Shown here piece after piece: positions 1-10,525 of a DNA stretch of 64,000 nucleotides. The notes beneath the pieces are model-generated. The model worked only from the letters and a program-made list of their open reading frames with translations, ran no database searches and was not told the DNA's origin. The stretch lies in NCBI RefSeq assembly GCF_000786655.1, contig NZ_JROM01000016.1:248001-312000 (forward strand), given 5' to 3'. The stretch comes from Kocuria marina. GTDB taxonomy: Bacteria > Actinomycetota > Actinomycetes > Actinomycetales > Micrococcaceae. A program made the translations under genes and the position numbers. The first letter of the stretch is position 1; each line of letters begins with the position of its first letter.

Positions 1-683
1 GTCTGCGTCCGGACGGCAAGACCCAGGTGACCCTGGGTTACGACGGGCACACCCCCGTCTCCGTGGACACCGTGGTCGTCTCCTCCCAGCACGCGGAGAA
101 CTACGACCTGGACCAGCTCACCCGCGATCTCACGACCAGCGTGATCAGCCCCGTCCTGGAGGACTCCGGACTGGACCTGTCCGCAACAAAGATCATCGTC
201 AACCCCGCGGGCAACTTCGTGCGCGGCGGGCCCGTGGGGGACGCCGGGCTGACCGGACGCAAGATCATCGTGGACACCTACGGCGGCATGGCCCGCCACG
301 GTGGCGGTGCGTTCTCCGGCAAGGACCCCTCCAAGGTGGACCGCTCCGCCGCGTACGCGATGCGCTGGGTCGCCAAGAACGTCGTGGCCGCCGGACTGGC
401 CCGCCGGGCGGAGGTCCAGGTGGCCTACGCGATCGGCCAGGCCCGTCCCGTGGGCCTGTACGTGGAGACCTTCGGCACCGAGACCGTGGACCCCGCGCGG
501 ATCGAGAAGGCGATCTCCGAGGTCTTCGACCTGCGGCCGCTGGCGATCATCGAGGACCTGGACCTCAAGCGCCCCATCTACGCCAAGACCGCCGCCCACG
601 GTCATTTCGGCCGCACCGACCCCGATTTCACGTGGGAGCGCACGGACCGGGTCCAGGAGTTGCGTTCCGCCGCGGGGCTGTGA
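1..683 (+). CDS. metK: S-adenosylmethionine synthase, C-terminal part (5' end outside the window)
   Basis: This enzyme makes S-adenosylmethionine from methionine and ATP in the cytoplasm. The open frame already runs at the left edge (first full codon at position 3) and ends with TGA at 681-683, so only about the last 227 residues are present. They include the conserved glycine-rich blocks [18 protein letters not shown] and [24 protein letters not shown], which are diagnostic of the C-terminal domains of MetK and carry active-site and metal/phosphate contacts. The C-terminus (AHGHFGR...FTWERTDR) is also typical. The stop codon overlaps the proposed GTG start of priA by four bases (GTGA), so the two genes are probably co-transcribed and translationally coupled. 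Confidence 0.97.
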   Translation, partial: LRPDGKTQVTLGYDGHTPVSVDTVVVSSQHAENYDLDQLTRDLTTSVISPVLEDSGLDLSATKIIVNPAGNFVRGGPVGDAGLTGRKIIVDTYGGMARHGGGAFSGKDPSKVDRSAAYAMRWVAKNVVAAGLARRAEVQVAYAIGQARPVGLYVETFGTETVDPARIEKAISEVFDLRPLAIIEDLDLKRPIYAKTAAHGHFGRTDPDFTWERTDRVQELRSAAGL

Positions 684-3196
684 GCCCCGGCCCCGCCGGG
701 AGGGAGCCCGCCACGCCGGAGTCCCCCAGGCCGGACTCGGCGGGCACCGCACCCCCGGACTCCGCGACTGCGGGTTCCATCCCCGCGGGCCGGGACACCC
801 CCGAGCGGGACACGTCCGGTGAGCAACTCGCGCTCGCAGGTCTGCCCGAGGCCGCACCCCCGTCCCAGCCACGTTCTTCGCCCCGAAAACCTCTAGGCTC
901 CGAGGGCCGCGCCGCGCACGACCCCGTGGCCAAGGTCTTGCTCGAGGCCTACGTCCCGCACCTGGACCGGGTCTTCGACTACCGCGTGACCGCTGCCCTC
1001 GACGAGCAAGCGGTCGTGGGGTCCAAGGTCTCGGTGGTCTTCGCGGGTCGGAAGATGTCCGGGTGGGTCGTGGACCGCGTGGCCCACACGGACGTTCCCG
1101 AGGACCGTCTGCTGCCCATCCGTCGCGTGCTCACGCCGCTGCCGGTGGCCCGCCCCGAGATCGTCGAGCTCGCGCAGGCCGTGGCCGAACGCTGCGCCGG
1201 CACGGTCGCGGACGTCCTGCGGGTCGCGATCGCCCCGCGGGTCGCGCGGGTGGACAAGGAATTCAGCACGCCCGAAGCCGCCGGGACCTCCGAGACGGAC
1301 GTCGCGGATCCGGACGTCGACGCCGCGGCGCCGGCCGGCGTATCAGCGGGCTCCGCTCCCGACGGCGCCGTCTCGGGTCATCTCGCGCGGGCTACAGGCA
1401 ACACCACCGAAGGACTTCCGGGTCAAGAACCGTCCCGGGACGAGGCCGCGCTCGACGGCACGGCCGCCGACGACGCCACGGAAGCGAACCCGACCGCCGC
1501 GCCCGCACCCGAACACGCGTCGTCGTCCCCCGGGGAACCCCCGACGACCGGCTGGCAGCACTACGCGGGCGGCCCGGAGTTCGCGGCGTCCGTGGCGCGC
1601 GGTGAGCCGGCGCGCGCGGTCGTGGAAGTGCTGCCCTCGGCCGAGGACCACGACTGGGCGGTGCTGACCGCGAGCGCCATGGCCACCGCGTACGCCGCCG
1701 GTCGCGGCGCGGTGGGCGTGGTCGCGGATCACAAGGCACTCGAGCGGCTCGAAAGGGCGCTGTGCGAGCTGGTGGGGGAGGATGCCGTCGTGCGCCTGCA
1801 CGCCGACGACGGGCCCACGCCCCGCTACCGGGGGTTCCTCGAACTCGCGCTCGGGAAGAAGCGCCTGGCCGTGGGCACGCGCTCCACCGCGTACGCGCCC
1901 GTGCAGGATCTCGCGCTCGTGTGCTGTCACGACGACGGGGACGTGAACTTCGTGGAGCAGCGCGCCCCCTACCAGCACACCCGGGACGTGCTGTTGCTGC
2001 GCGCCCAGCTGCAGGGTGTGGCCGCGTTGTTCACGGGGTACGCGGTGACTCCCGAGGCGCTGCGGCTCGTGGCCACGGGATGGGCGGCGCGGGTGGCGCC
2101 CGATCGCGCGGACCTGCGCCGGTTCTCCCCACGCATCGAGGCGACCTCCGATTCCTACAACACCGCGCGCGATCCGCTCGCGGCGCGCGCCCGGTTGCCG
2201 CACGAGGCGTTCCGGGTGGCACGCGAGGCCCTGAAGTCCGGGCCCGTGCTCGTGCAGGTGGCGCGCAAGGGCTACGCTCCCGTGCTCGCCTGCCAGCGGT
2301 GTCGCACGCCCGCGCGCTGCCAAGCGTGTGACGGGCCCCTCGCGCTGAGCTCCGCCCACGCCGTGCCGGTGTGCACGTGGTGCGGGCGTCACGCCCATGA
2401 CTGGCGGTGCGTGGAGTGCGGGTTCACCCGGGTGCGATTGAGCTCCGTGGGGGCGTCCCGGACCGTGGAGGAGCTGGGCCGATCGTTCCCGCAGGTCCCC
2501 GTGATCTCGTCGAGCGACCGCACGGTGCGCACCACGGTCGGGGCGGAACCGGCGCTCGTGGTGGCGACCCCGGGGGCCGAGCCCGTGGCGTCGGGCGGGT
2601 ACGCCGCGGCCCTGTTGCTGGACGGGAACCAGATGCTCGCCCGGCCGTGGCTGCGCGCGGAGGAGCAGACACTGCGGCGGTGGTTCAATGCCGCAGCACT
2701 CGTGCGGGCGGGTGGGCACGGCGGGACCGTGGTGGTGACCGCGGATCAGGACCGCGCGGTTGGGGCGCTCGTGCGCTGGGACCCGGCGGGCCACGCCGAG
2801 CGGGAACTTCGGGAGCGCCACGAACTCGGATTGCCGCCGGCGGTGCGTACCGCGGCGCTGACCGGTCCGCGCGACGCAGTGGAGGCCACCCTCCGGGATC
2901 TGCGTCTACCGGAACAGGTCCGGGTCGTGGGACCGGCACCGGTCGAGCAGGCCGTGGGCAACGGCGCCGACGTCCCGCACGCCGAGCCCCGTCCCGCCAC
3001 GCTGGACGTGCCCTCCGGCACCTCGAGTGCTCGGATGGAACGCGCGTCGGAACGTCCCTACCGGGCGTTGCTGTTCTTCGGGTTCGGCATCGCCCCGCGC
3101 GTGACCTTGGCGCTTCGGGCTGAGAAAGCCCGCGCGTCGGCACTGCGGGAGCACGCCCCCGTGGCGGTGCGGTGCGACGTCGCGGACCTGCTGTAG
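680..3196 (+). CDS. priA: Replication restart protein PriA, actinobacterial form without helicase motifs
   Basis: About 838 aa if translation starts at the GTG that overlaps the metK stop; the frame is open further upstream, but a longer start would lie inside metK. The segment [19 protein letters not shown]...[19 protein letters not shown] is the PriA 3'-DNA-binding fold. A zinc-binding region has paired cysteines (CQRC..RCQAC...VCTWC...WRCVEC). The Walker A motif GxTGSGKT expected of the helicase core is absent: the corresponding region reads [14 protein letters not shown]. This is the usual state in Actinobacteria, so the protein is expected to act in primosome loading without unwinding DNA. 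About 100 residues of acidic, Pro/Ala/Ser-rich low complexity (roughly residues 195-295) separate the DNA-binding domain from the core. fmt, a frequent neighbour, is not downstream. Confidence 0.9.
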   Translation: MSPGPAGREPATPESPRPDSAGTAPPDSATAGSIPAGRDTPERDTSGEQLALAGLPEAAPPSQPRSSPRKPLGSEGRAAHDPVAKVLLEAYVPHLDRVFDYRVTAALDEQAVVGSKVSVVFAGRKMSGWVVDRVAHTDVPEDRLLPIRRVLTPLPVARPEIVELAQAVAERCAGTVADVLRVAIAPRVARVDKEFSTPEAAGTSETDVADPDVDAAAPAGVSAGSAPDGAVSGHLARATGNTTEGLPGQEPSRDEAALDGTAADDATEANPTAAPAPEHASSSPGEPPTTGWQHYAGGPEFAASVARGEPARAVVEVLPSAEDHDWAVLTASAMATAYAAGRGAVGVVADHKALERLERALCELVGEDAVVRLHADDGPTPRYRGFLELALGKKRLAVGTRSTAYAPVQDLALVCCHDDGDVNFVEQRAPYQHTRDVLLLRAQLQGVAALFTGYAVTPEALRLVATGWAARVAPDRADLRRFSPRIEATSDSYNTARDPLAARARLPHEAFRVAREALKSGPVLVQVARKGYAPVLACQRCRTPARCQACDGPLALSSAHAVPVCTWCGRHAHDWRCVECGFTRVRLSSVGASRTVEELGRSFPQVPVISSSDRTVRTTVGAEPALVVATPGAEPVASGGYAAALLLDGNQMLARPWLRAEEQTLRRWFNAAALVRAGGHGGTVVVTADQDRAVGALVRWDPAGHAERELRERHELGLPPAVRTAALTGPRDAVEATLRDLRLPEQVRVVGPAPVEQAVGNGADVPHAEPRPATLDVPSGTSSARMERASERPYRALLFFGFGIAPRVTLALRAEKARASALREHAPVAVRCDVADLL

Positions 3197-3198
3197 GC

Positions 3199-3246
3199 CG
3201 GTGTCAGGCGGTTCCCCATGGCCCGGGAACCCGGCCCGGTACACCG
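3199..3246. terminator. Candidate bidirectional terminator between priA and the glycosyltransferase gene
   Basis: Nested inverted repeats lie between two convergent genes: an inner stem GGTTCCC/GGGAACC (3210-3216 with 3225-3231) and an outer stem CGGTGT/ACACCG (3199-3204 with 3241-3246). There is no clear T-run, which is common for high-GC actinobacterial terminators. Confidence 0.5.
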
Positions 3247-3284
3247 TACTGCGACCCCGCGTCGCTGTCCCGACGACGCGCGAC

Positions 3285-4388
3285 TCAGCCCCGCTGGTGC
3301 AGATCCCATGCCAGGTCGAGTAGTTCCCGCGCAGAGTCGTCCCACGTGTGCGCGCGTATCCGGCGCAGTCCCGCGGTGACGCGCTCGCGAGCGAGGACGG
3401 GATCGGTGAGCTCGCGCACGCGGGCGGCGAACGCGGCGTCGTCGTCGGAGGGGGCGTAGCCGGCGGCGTCCCCGGCGACCTCGTGGAAGATGGGCAGGTC
3501 CGAGCACACGACCGGCGCGCCCTGCGCGAAGGCCTCCACGAGTGGCAAGCCGTACCCCTCGGCGCGGGACGCGGTCACGAGCGCTGCGCAGGTCGACAGG
3601 AGCTCGCGGTATTCGTCCTCGCCGACCCCGCGGTGGAAGACCACGCGCGCGCCCTCGGGGATCTGCCCGCGCAGCTGCGCCTCGCGCGCCGGCGAGATCC
3701 GGGACAGCAGGTGCAGCGTGTACCCGGGCAGGTGGGCCATCGCGCGCAACAGCGTCTCCACGTTCTTGTACGGCAGGAACGAGCCCATGTAGACCAGGTC
3801 CCGCCCGCGCTCGCCGAGCCGCCGCACGGCGGTCTCCTCGGGGATCCCGGACGACGGCGCGGCGTTGGCGATTACACGCACGTCCCGTTTCGTGAGTCGG
3901 TGCGTGAGGATCTCCCGCTTCGACGTCTGCGAGACGGTGGCGACGGCGTCCGCGCGGTTGAGCGTGAGCCGCTGGGGCCACCAGGCCTTGTGGTACGCGC
4001 GCCAGCCCCACTGCACCGGCAGCGGGAGATCGCCCGGGGGCTGCGGGTGCTCGTAGTAGATCAGGTCGTGCAGCGTGAGGATCAGCTGGTGGCGGCGCCC
4101 GAGCGAGCCCATGGTCTGCATGGGGGAGAACACGACGTCGGGCGCGTACCGGCTCAGCAGCGCGCCCGTGAGCACCTCGGCCGGGGACGTCACGGACGGG
4201 CCCAGCAGCGTGGGTAGACCGTCGGGGATCAGGGCAGCCTGGGCGGGATCGCTGATCAGCGCGGCGAGCCGCACCCGAGGATCAGAGGCGACCGCGCGAG
4301 CCGTGGCGGCGAGCAGTTCGGCGCTGTAGCGGCTGATCCCGTCGTGGTGATCGGTGCGGATGTAGCGGGCGTCGAAGAGCAGCCTCAC
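3285..4388 (-). CDS. Glycosyltransferase, GT-B fold, GT4 family
   Basis: About 367 aa starting at a GTG (4386-4388) that overlaps the stop of the upstream hydrolase gene. The N-terminus LLFDARYIRTDHHDGISRYSAEL is typical of GT4 enzymes of the WbnK/mannosyltransferase kind. The C-terminal half has the nucleotide-sugar binding region (LVYMGSFLPYKNVETLLRA) and the acidic motif region ASRAEGYGLPLVEAFAQGAPVVCSDLP, which contains the E-x7-E retaining signature. It probably transfers a sugar from a nucleotide donor in the cytoplasm or at the inner membrane face. Donor and acceptor cannot be read from the sequence. The overlap with the hydrolase gene suggests a two-gene operon. Confidence 0.85.
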   Translation of the reverse strand: MRLLFDARYIRTDHHDGISRYSAELLAATARAVASDPRVRLAALISDPAQAALIPDGLPTLLGPSVTSPAEVLTGALLSRYAPDVVFSPMQTMGSLGRRHQLILTLHDLIYYEHPQPPGDLPLPVQWGWRAYHKAWWPQRLTLNRADAVATVSQTSKREILTHRLTKRDVRVIANAAPSSGIPEETAVRRLGERGRDLVYMGSFLPYKNVETLLRAMAHLPGYTLHLLSRISPAREAQLRGQIPEGARVVFHRGVGEDEYRELLSTCAALVTASRAEGYGLPLVEAFAQGAPVVCSDLPIFHEVAGDAAGYAPSDDDAAFAARVRELTDPVLARERVTAGLRRIRAHTWDDSARELLDLAWDLHQRG

Positions 4389-5440
4389 CGCTCGTCGGTC
4401 CCGTAGAGTCCACGCGCGGTGGCCTCCTTGGTGAGCTGATGCTCCCCGGAGCCGGGGTCCACCGCGGGGATCATCCCGGTGAGTTGGTCCGGGGTGGAGG
4501 CGGTCGTGTCCGCGTGGGGCAACTGGTCGTAGCCCTCGAGGGGGTCCGGCGCGGGGGAGGCCAGGAAGTCCTCGATGTAGTCCGCCGCGAGCTGGGGGGT
4601 CTCGTAGTGGATCAGGTGACCCACCCCGGGGATGATCTTGAGGCTGTGGCTGCGGATCCACGAGGCCATGGTGCGCTGCGAGCGCACGGAGCCCAGCTCG
4701 TCCTGGTCACCCACGATGAGCAGGGTGGGCATGGTCAGGTTCATCGCGACCTCCGCGACGGTGTGGGAGATCGACGCCTGATACGCCTCGGTGAGCACGT
4801 CCCGGTCGGCGAAGGTGTTGAAGTAGGCCTGGTGCTGGCGCAGCGCGTAGTTGCGGATCTCCGGGTCCTCGGACTTGACCATCACGTCCGTCATGAGTTT
4901 CACGACGGCGTTCGAGGCCAGCAGTTTGGTGCCCAACCGTCGCGGGAGGGACGCACCCGCCGAGTAGTAGAGCTCCGTGAGCTTGGTCAGCCGCTTCTGC
5001 TGTCCCGCCAGGGCGGGTTCGGAAATGGGGTTGAGCAGGATCAACCGCTCCACCATGGCGGGGTACTCCACGGCGAAGTGCGCGGCCAGGGTCGACCCGA
5101 AGGAGTGCCCCGCGAGCACGATGCCCGTCTCGCACCCCGGATGGACGGCGTTATCGGTCAGTGCCTCGAGGAACTCGCGCACGAACTCCACGTAGCCGGG
5201 CACCGAGTGTTCCCGGTCCGGGAACGGTTCCGAGCGCCCGAAACCGGGCAGGTCCGGTAGCACTACGTGGTACTTCTCGCGCAGGGCGGTCGCGATCAGC
5301 TGCAGACCGTGGTGGTCCCCGCGGAACCCGTGGAGCATCACGAGCAACGGTTTGTGTTTCTTGTCCGCGTCGTAGAACCAGTAGCGCACGCGGTACCCGT
5401 CCAATTGCACGCTGCGGCGTTCGGCGTAGGTGTTCTCCAC
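4385..5440 (-). CDS. Alpha/beta hydrolase
   Basis: About 351 aa. A GTG start (5438-5440) is chosen because GGAGGA lies just upstream; an in-frame ATG ten codons earlier (5470) is possible. Visible family features are the oxyanion region LLVMLHGFRGDHHG, the nucleophile elbow GHSFGS, an acid VGDQDELGS and the histidine GVGHLIHYETP, in the right order for a Ser-Asp-His triad. The chemistry (ester, epoxide or other) is not determinable. About 65 residues at the C-terminus after the catalytic His are polar and look disordered. The gene is translationally coupled to the glycosyltransferase and is transcribed divergently from leuS. Confidence 0.85.
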   Translation of the reverse strand: MENTYAERRSVQLDGYRVRYWFYDADKKHKPLLVMLHGFRGDHHGLQLIATALREKYHVVLPDLPGFGRSEPFPDREHSVPGYVEFVREFLEALTDNAVHPGCETGIVLAGHSFGSTLAAHFAVEYPAMVERLILLNPISEPALAGQQKRLTKLTELYYSAGASLPRRLGTKLLASNAVVKLMTDVMVKSEDPEIRNYALRQHQAYFNTFADRDVLTEAYQASISHTVAEVAMNLTMPTLLIVGDQDELGSVRSQRTMASWIRSHSLKIIPGVGHLIHYETPQLAADYIEDFLASPAPDPLEGYDQLPHADTTASTPDQLTGMIPAVDPGSGEHQLTKEATARGLYGTDER

Positions 5441-5472
5441 GGGTCCTCCAGTCGTGCGGCGTCGGCGCATCC

Positions 5473-5478
5473 ATGCTA
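5473..5478 (-). promoter_or_regulatory. -10 box TAGCAT for the hydrolase-glycosyltransferase pair
   Basis: On the minus strand TAGCAT lies 32 bases before the proposed GTG start, leaving room for a short leader that carries the GGAGGA ribosome site. No convincing -35 box was identified. Confidence 0.35.
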
Positions 5479-5507
5479 GCCGGGAGAGGCGGGGTGGCGG
5501 GCTGGTC

Positions 5508-5513
5508 TAAACT
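5508..5513 (+). promoter_or_regulatory. -10 box TAAACT for leuS
   Basis: TAAACT lies about 105 bases before the leuS start and predicts a leader of roughly 100 nt. The leader contains a CCGGGG/CCCCGG stem near 5570-5595, but no T-box core sequence or leucine-rich leader peptide was found in it. Confidence 0.4.
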
Positions 5514-5618
5514 GGGAGAAATCCCCACACGAGAACGGGGGACCAGGCTGTCACCGCGCCGGTACCGGGGCGAGCGAGCATCCCCGGCCCATCCCCGTGA
5601 ACTTTGAAGGCGAGGCAC

Positions 5619-8129
5619 GTGAGCGAGCACAGCACCCCGGAGGCGGGCACGGACTACGACGTCCAGCGCATCGAGGCCACCTGGTCCGGCTACTGGGAGG
5701 ACAACCGGGTCTTCGCGCCCCGGGACGACGATTCCGCTCCGCGGCGTTATGTCCTGGACATGTTCCCCTACCCCTCGGGGGACCTGCACATGGGCCACGC
5801 GGAGGCCTTCGCCATGGGGGACGTCGTCTCCCGCTACTGGCTGCACCGCGGCTACGACGTGATGCACCCGATCGGCTGGGACTCCTTCGGCCTGCCGGCG
5901 GAGAACGCCGCCATCAAGCGTGACGCCCACCCCGCCGAGTGGACTTACCGCAACATCGACACCCAGCGCGCCTCGTTCAAGCGCTACGCGATCAGCGTGG
6001 ACTGGGACCGGGAGATCCACACCTCCGACCCCGAGTACTACCGCTGGACGCAGTGGCTGTTCCTGCAGTTCTACAAGCACGGGTTGGCGTACCGGAAGGA
6101 CTCCCCGGTCAACTGGTGCCCCAAGGACCAGACGGTGCTCGCCAACGAGCAAGTGGTCAACGGAGCGTGCGAACGCTGCCACACCCCCGTGACCAAGAAG
6201 TCCCTGAACCAGTGGTACTTCAAGATCACCGACTACGCCCAGCGCCTGCTGGACGACATGGGCGAGCTGGAGGGCCACTGGCCCGAGCGCGTGCTGGCCA
6301 TGCAGCGCAACTGGATCGGACGCTCCGAGGGCGCGCACGTGAAGTTCGTGATCGAGGGCGCCCCCGCCGAGGGCGCGGGCCCCGAGGACACCTCCGGGCG
6401 TACCGTCACGGTCTTCACGACCCGCCCGGACACCCTCTACGGCGCCACGTTCTGCGTGGTCGCCGCGGACGCCGCCATCGCCCAGGAGATCGTGGCACCC
6501 GAACACGCCGACGCGCTCGCCGCGTACCGGGAGGACGTCAAGGCCCTGTCGGACATCGAGCGCCAGGCCTCCGACCGGGAGAAGACCGGTGTGTTCCTGG
6601 GCCGCTACGCGGTCAACCCCCTCACGGGCGAGAAGCTGCCGGTGTGGGCCTCGGACTACGTCCTGGCCGACTACGGCACCGGGGTGATCATGGCGGTCCC
6701 CGCCCACGACCAGCGGGACCTGGACTTCGCCCGGGCCTTCGACCTGCCCGTGCGCACGGTCCTGGACACCGGCGAGGAGGATCCCGCGAGCACGGGTGTG
6801 GCCACCACCGGTGACGGCACGCTGATCAACTCCGGGCCTCTGGACGGGCTGTCCAAGGCGGAGGCGGTGGCCAAGGCCATCGAGATCGTCACCGAGGCCG
6901 GTACCGGCGAGCACCACGTGAACTTCCGGCTGCGGGACTGGTTGCTGTCCCGGCAGCGGTTCTGGGGTGCGCCTATCCCCATCGTGCACTGCCCGTCGTG
7001 CGGTGAGGTGCCCGTGCCCGAGGACCAGCTGCCCGTGCGCCTGCCCGAGGACCTGCGCGGTGAGCAACTCGCGCCCAAGGGCAAGAGCCCGCTCGCAGCG
7101 GCGTCGGACTGGGTCACCGTGGCGTGCCCCGCGTGCGGCGGGCAGGCCACCCGCGACACCGACACCATGGACACGTTCGTGGACTCCTCGTGGTACTACC
7201 TGCGCTACGCGTCCCCGCACGACGACGCCGCGCCGTTCGACCGCGCCGAGGTGGACCGGTGGTTGCCCGTGGACCAGTACGTGGGCGGTGTGGAACACGC
7301 GATCCTGCACCTGCTGTACTCGCGCTTCTTCACCAAGGCGCTCTACGACTTCGGTCTGATCGGGTTCCAGGAGCCGTTCAAGGCGCTGCTGAACCAGGGC
7401 CAGGTGCTCAACGGGGGCAAGGCGATGTCCAAGTCCCTGGGCAACGGCGTGGACCTGGGTGAGCAGCTGGACGAGTTCGGCGTGGACGCCGTGCGCCTGA
7501 CCATGGTCTTCGCGTCCCCGCCCGAGGACGACGTGGACTGGGCGGACGTGTCCCCGCAGGGTGCCCAAAAGTTCCTGGCCCGCGCGTGGCGCCTCGCGAA
7601 GGACTGCACGGCCGCCCAGGACGCGGACGTGACCACCGGGGACCAGGCGCTGCGCCGTGCAACCCACAAGACGGTCGCGGACGCCGAGCAGCTGCTGGAC
7701 TCCCACAAGTTCAACGTGGTCATCGCCCGGACCATGGAGCTCGTGAACACCGTGCGCAAGGCCATCGACTCGGGCTGCGGTGCGGCCGATCCCGCCGTGC
7801 GCGAGGCCACCGAGGCCGTCGCGATCCTGCTGAGCCTCGTGGCGCCGTACACCTCCGAGGACATGTGGCACCTGCTCGGTCACGAGGACTCCGTGGTGCG
7901 CGCCCCGTGGCCCACCGTGGACCCCGCGCTGCTCGTGGAGGACACCGTCACCGCGATCGTGCAGATCAAGGGCAAGGTCCGCGACCGGTTGCAGGTTCCC
8001 GCGGACATCACCGACGAGGACCTCGAGGCCGCGGCCATGGGCTCGGAGGCCGTCCAGCGGCTGCTGTCAGAGGCCACGGTGCGCAAGGTCATCGTGCGTG
8101 CCCCCAAGCTCGTGAACATCGTGGTCTGA
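5619..8129 (+). CDS. leuS: Leucyl-tRNA synthetase
   Basis: About 836 aa class Ia synthetase that charges tRNA-Leu. The HIGH motif is HMGH (about residues 57-60) within [14 protein letters not shown], and the KMSKS motif is AMSKS (about residue 603). The editing (CP1) domain is recognised by [12 protein letters not shown] and [15 protein letters not shown]. The C-terminus [16 protein letters not shown] is typical of LeuRS. GTG at 5619 is chosen because AAGG and GAGG lie 5-13 bases upstream; a TTG five codons earlier is less likely. The stop overlaps the ATG of the next gene (ATGA), so a leuS-degV unit is likely. Confidence 0.96.
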   Translation: MSEHSTPEAGTDYDVQRIEATWSGYWEDNRVFAPRDDDSAPRRYVLDMFPYPSGDLHMGHAEAFAMGDVVSRYWLHRGYDVMHPIGWDSFGLPAENAAIKRDAHPAEWTYRNIDTQRASFKRYAISVDWDREIHTSDPEYYRWTQWLFLQFYKHGLAYRKDSPVNWCPKDQTVLANEQVVNGACERCHTPVTKKSLNQWYFKITDYAQRLLDDMGELEGHWPERVLAMQRNWIGRSEGAHVKFVIEGAPAEGAGPEDTSGRTVTVFTTRPDTLYGATFCVVAADAAIAQEIVAPEHADALAAYREDVKALSDIERQASDREKTGVFLGRYAVNPLTGEKLPVWASDYVLADYGTGVIMAVPAHDQRDLDFARAFDLPVRTVLDTGEEDPASTGVATTGDGTLINSGPLDGLSKAEAVAKAIEIVTEAGTGEHHVNFRLRDWLLSRQRFWGAPIPIVHCPSCGEVPVPEDQLPVRLPEDLRGEQLAPKGKSPLAAASDWVTVACPACGGQATRDTDTMDTFVDSSWYYLRYASPHDDAAPFDRAEVDRWLPVDQYVGGVEHAILHLLYSRFFTKALYDFGLIGFQEPFKALLNQGQVLNGGKAMSKSLGNGVDLGEQLDEFGVDAVRLTMVFASPPEDDVDWADVSPQGAQKFLARAWRLAKDCTAAQDADVTTGDQALRRATHKTVADAEQLLDSHKFNVVIARTMELVNTVRKAIDSGCGAADPAVREATEAVAILLSLVAPYTSEDMWHLLGHEDSVVRAPWPTVDPALLVEDTVTAIVQIKGKVRDRLQVPADITDEDLEAAAMGSEAVQRLLSEATVRKVIVRAPKLVNIVV

Positions 8130-9190
8130 TGTTCCCGCGCGATCCCCAGAGCCCGTCCCCCCGTTCCACCGAGCGGGAGGGCGGGCTCCGCCCGTTCGGG
8201 GACCCTTCTCCTGTTCCTGGCGGCACGCCTTCAGGGTCCCCGTCTCCGTTGTCGTCCTCGGGGGACGACGACGCCGCGCCGCCCCGCGTCGCCGTCGTCA
8301 CCGACAGCGCCGCGGCCCTCCCGGACTCCTGGCTGCGCGCGTTCGAGGCCGCACCGGGCTTCGCGCTCGTGGACATGCCCGTGCTGATCTCCGGTCAGCT
8401 CTACACCGCCGACGAATCCGACACGCTGTCCTCGCTCGTGGTCGCGCTCGCGGAGGGTAAACCCGTGACCACGTCCCGGCCGGCCCCGGGGCAGTTGCGC
8501 GCCGCGTACCGCCGGTTCGAGGACGAGGGGTACGACGCCATTGTCTCGGTGCACCTGTCGGGGGAGTTGTCCGGGACGGTGGGGGCGGCCCGGATCGCCC
8601 GCCAGGACATCGGGATCCCCGTGCGGATCGTGGACACCGCGAGCGCCGGCCTGGGGCAGGGTCTGGGGGTGCGCGCGGCGCTGAGGGCAGCGGCGTCGGG
8701 GGCGGGGATCGATCGCGTCGCGGCGGCCGCCCGCGAAACCGCGGCCCGGGCGCAGGTGTTGATCCAGGTGCGCTCGTTGGAAACTCTGCGCCGGGGTGGG
8801 CGGGTAAATCCGACCACGGCGATGGTGGGTTCCATGTTCCAGCTCAAACCGCTGCTGAGCATGGCCGACGGCAAGATCGTGACCGTGGAACGTCCGGTGT
8901 CCTTGCCGCGGGCCAAGGCGCGGTTCATGGTGCTGGCCGGGGAGGCGCTGGCCCACGCGGAGCCGGATCGGCCGGTGCTGTGCATCCATCACGTCGCGGA
9001 TCCGCACGGGGCTCGGGAGATCGGTGAGGTGCTCATGGACCGCTGCCGTCCGGACGCGGAGCTCGTGATCAGTGACCTGCCCCCGGTGCTCAGCGCGCAC
9101 GTGGGCCTCGGGACGAAGGCCGCGGTGATCGAGGGCCCCACGTCCCGGCCCGTGTGGCACGGTGGGCGGGCTGCACAACCGCAGTCCTGA
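8129..9190 (+). CDS. DegV family fatty-acid-binding protein
   Basis: About 353 aa. After a roughly 45-residue Pro/Ser-rich N-terminal tail comes the DegV fold: VAVVTDSAAALPDSW, TSRPAPGQLRAAY, IVSVHLSGELSGTVGAARIA, RIVDTASAGLGQGLGV and the C-terminal lobe motif FQLKPLLSMADGKI. Family members bind a long-chain fatty acid and, in Firmicutes, serve as FakB partners of a fatty-acid kinase; no FakA gene is visible here. The ATG overlaps the leuS stop. The low-complexity N-terminal tail is unusual for the family, and a later start is possible, although no good ribosome site marks one. Confidence 0.88.
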   Translation: MFPRDPQSPSPRSTEREGGLRPFGDPSPVPGGTPSGSPSPLSSSGDDDAAPPRVAVVTDSAAALPDSWLRAFEAAPGFALVDMPVLISGQLYTADESDTLSSLVVALAEGKPVTTSRPAPGQLRAAYRRFEDEGYDAIVSVHLSGELSGTVGAARIARQDIGIPVRIVDTASAGLGQGLGVRAALRAAASGAGIDRVAAAARETAARAQVLIQVRSLETLRRGGRVNPTTAMVGSMFQLKPLLSMADGKIVTVERPVSLPRAKARFMVLAGEALAHAEPDRPVLCIHHVADPHGAREIGEVLMDRCRPDAELVISDLPPVLSAHVGLGTKAAVIEGPTSRPVWHGGRAAQPQS

Positions 9191-9268
9191 GGCCTGCTCC
9201 GATGTTCTAGTCCACTGGCTTTCTGTCTCTCCCGTGTGGGGCGGGGCGGGTGCGGTGGGGTGGGGTGC

Positions 9269-10525
9269 ATGAGCGGAATCGATTTCAGGGGACGGCGCCG
9301 GTTCCGGGACAGCGAGGCCACGGAGCGTCTGACGGCGCTCTTGCGGGAGGACCGGCAATCGGGCGTGGATGAGCCGTGGGCGGAGCCGGGGCCCGATGAG
9401 CGCGACGTTGACGGCGTTGTGGCCGACCACCGTGCGATGGGCCGCGGCGCTTCTGACTGTGATGATGCGGGTGTCGACAGGGATCCGGGCGGCGGTGGCG
9501 AACCCGATGACGACGACGCCGCCGCGGGCAATTCCGCGTATCCGCCGTCCAGCGCGGATCCGGGCTCCGAACGATCCCGGCATCGCGAAGACGTGGTGGT
9601 TCGTCGGCACATCACGCGTCCCGCGCTCGTGGCACTGAGCGCTGTGCTGGTGGTTGCCCTCGGGGTCGGGGGCTGGAACCTCCTCCCAGACAGCCAGGGC
9701 AACGATGTCGTCACCTCCACGGCCGTGAGATCGGAGGGCGCCGTCGGCGGTGAGGATGATGCGGGCGTAGAAGTGGGCTCCGACGGGGCTACGCGGACGG
9801 GTGGGGGCGCTGGAACCACCGATGAAGACGACACGCCGCCTCAGGGGGCATCCGGAGCCGCGTCGGCCACCGGACACACCGGGGGAGCCGGCGCTGGTGC
9901 GGCGGGTGGCGGCAATACTTCCGCCAATGGGGCCGGGGTGCTCACCGTCCACGTGATCGGGGAGGTCAAGGACCCGTCCGTGGTCACGCTGTCCCCGGGT
10001 GCGCGCGTCATGGATGCGGTGGCGGCGGCCGGTGGCTTCACGCCGCGAGCGGTCAAGGACAGGATCAACCTCGCGCAGCCCGTGAGCGACGGCGCCCAGA
10101 TTACGATCCCCAACGCCGAGAACGCGGATCAGGTGGCCGAGGCCGCCGCGCAGGACGGTTCTGGGAACGGGTCCACGGGCGCTGCGCTGGCCGGGGGAGC
10201 AGCGAACAGCGGAGGCACTCAGGACGGAGCCGGCGCTACTGCTGCCGGGGGCGGTGCGGCCGCGGGTGGTTCACCGGCCACCGGAGCGGGCGCTGCGGGT
10301 AAGGCGGGCGGCGCCGGAGCTGTGCCCGGTGGCACCCAGATGAACCTCAACACGGCCTCCCAGGCGGAGCTGGAGACCCTGCCCCGCGTGGGCCCGGTAC
10401 TCGCGCAGCGGATCGTGGAGTTCCGCACCCAACACGGTCCGTTCACCGCCGCGGAACAGCTCGACGACGTCAGCGGAGTGGGCCCCGCCATGTTGGAGGC
10501 GCTGCTTCCTCTGGTCACGGTGTGA
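9269..10525 (+). CDS. comEA: Competence protein ComEA-like, helix-hairpin-helix DNA-binding protein
   Basis: About 418 aa from an ATG preceded by G-rich GGGGTGGGG. Order of parts: an acidic cytoplasmic region, one membrane helix (ALVALSAVLVVALGVGGWNLL, about residue 115), an Asp/Gly-rich linker, an SLBB domain (LTVHVIGEVKDPSVVTLSPGA...), a long Gly/Ala linker, and a C-terminal double helix-hairpin-helix (MNLNTASQAELETLPRVGPVLAQRIVEFR and VSGVGPAMLEALLPLV). Such proteins bind incoming double-stranded DNA outside the membrane and hand it to ComEC. The two low-complexity linkers make it longer than the roughly 200 aa family norm. The gene overlaps comEC. Confidence 0.9.
   Translation: MSGIDFRGRRRFRDSEATERLTALLREDRQSGVDEPWAEPGPDERDVDGVVADHRAMGRGASDCDDAGVDRDPGGGGEPDDDDAAAGNSAYPPSSADPGSERSRHREDVVVRRHITRPALVALSAVLVVALGVGGWNLLPDSQGNDVVTSTAVRSEGAVGGEDDAGVEVGSDGATRTGGGAGTTDEDDTPPQGASGAASATGHTGGAGAGAAGGGNTSANGAGVLTVHVIGEVKDPSVVTLSPGARVMDAVAAAGGFTPRAVKDRINLAQPVSDGAQITIPNAENADQVAEAAAQDGSGNGSTGAALAGGAANSGGTQDGAGATAAGGGAAAGGSPATGAGAAGKAGGAGAVPGGTQMNLNTASQAELETLPRVGPVLAQRIVEFRTQHGPFTAAEQLDDVSGVGPAMLEALLPLVTV

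Noticed and set aside
632-679. Earlier in-frame start for priA
   Set aside because: It would lie inside metK; the GTG at 680 overlapping the metK stop is the better start.
1343-2821. A 492-codon minus-strand frame inside priA
   Set aside because: It is antisense to priA with shadow-type composition and no family motif.
5514-5618. T-box or leucine attenuator upstream of leuS
   Set aside because: I found only a short CCGGGG/CCCCGG stem, no T-box core and no run of leucine codons.
5151-7883. A 910-codon open frame on the minus strand opposite leuS
   Set aside because: It is antisense to the clear leuS frame; the third-position G/C pattern belongs to leuS and the product is rich in Val/Gly/His/Arg repeats typical of a shadow frame.
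8231-9952. A 573-codon minus-strand frame across degV and comEA
   Set aside because: It crosses two recognised genes antisense and shows no domain.
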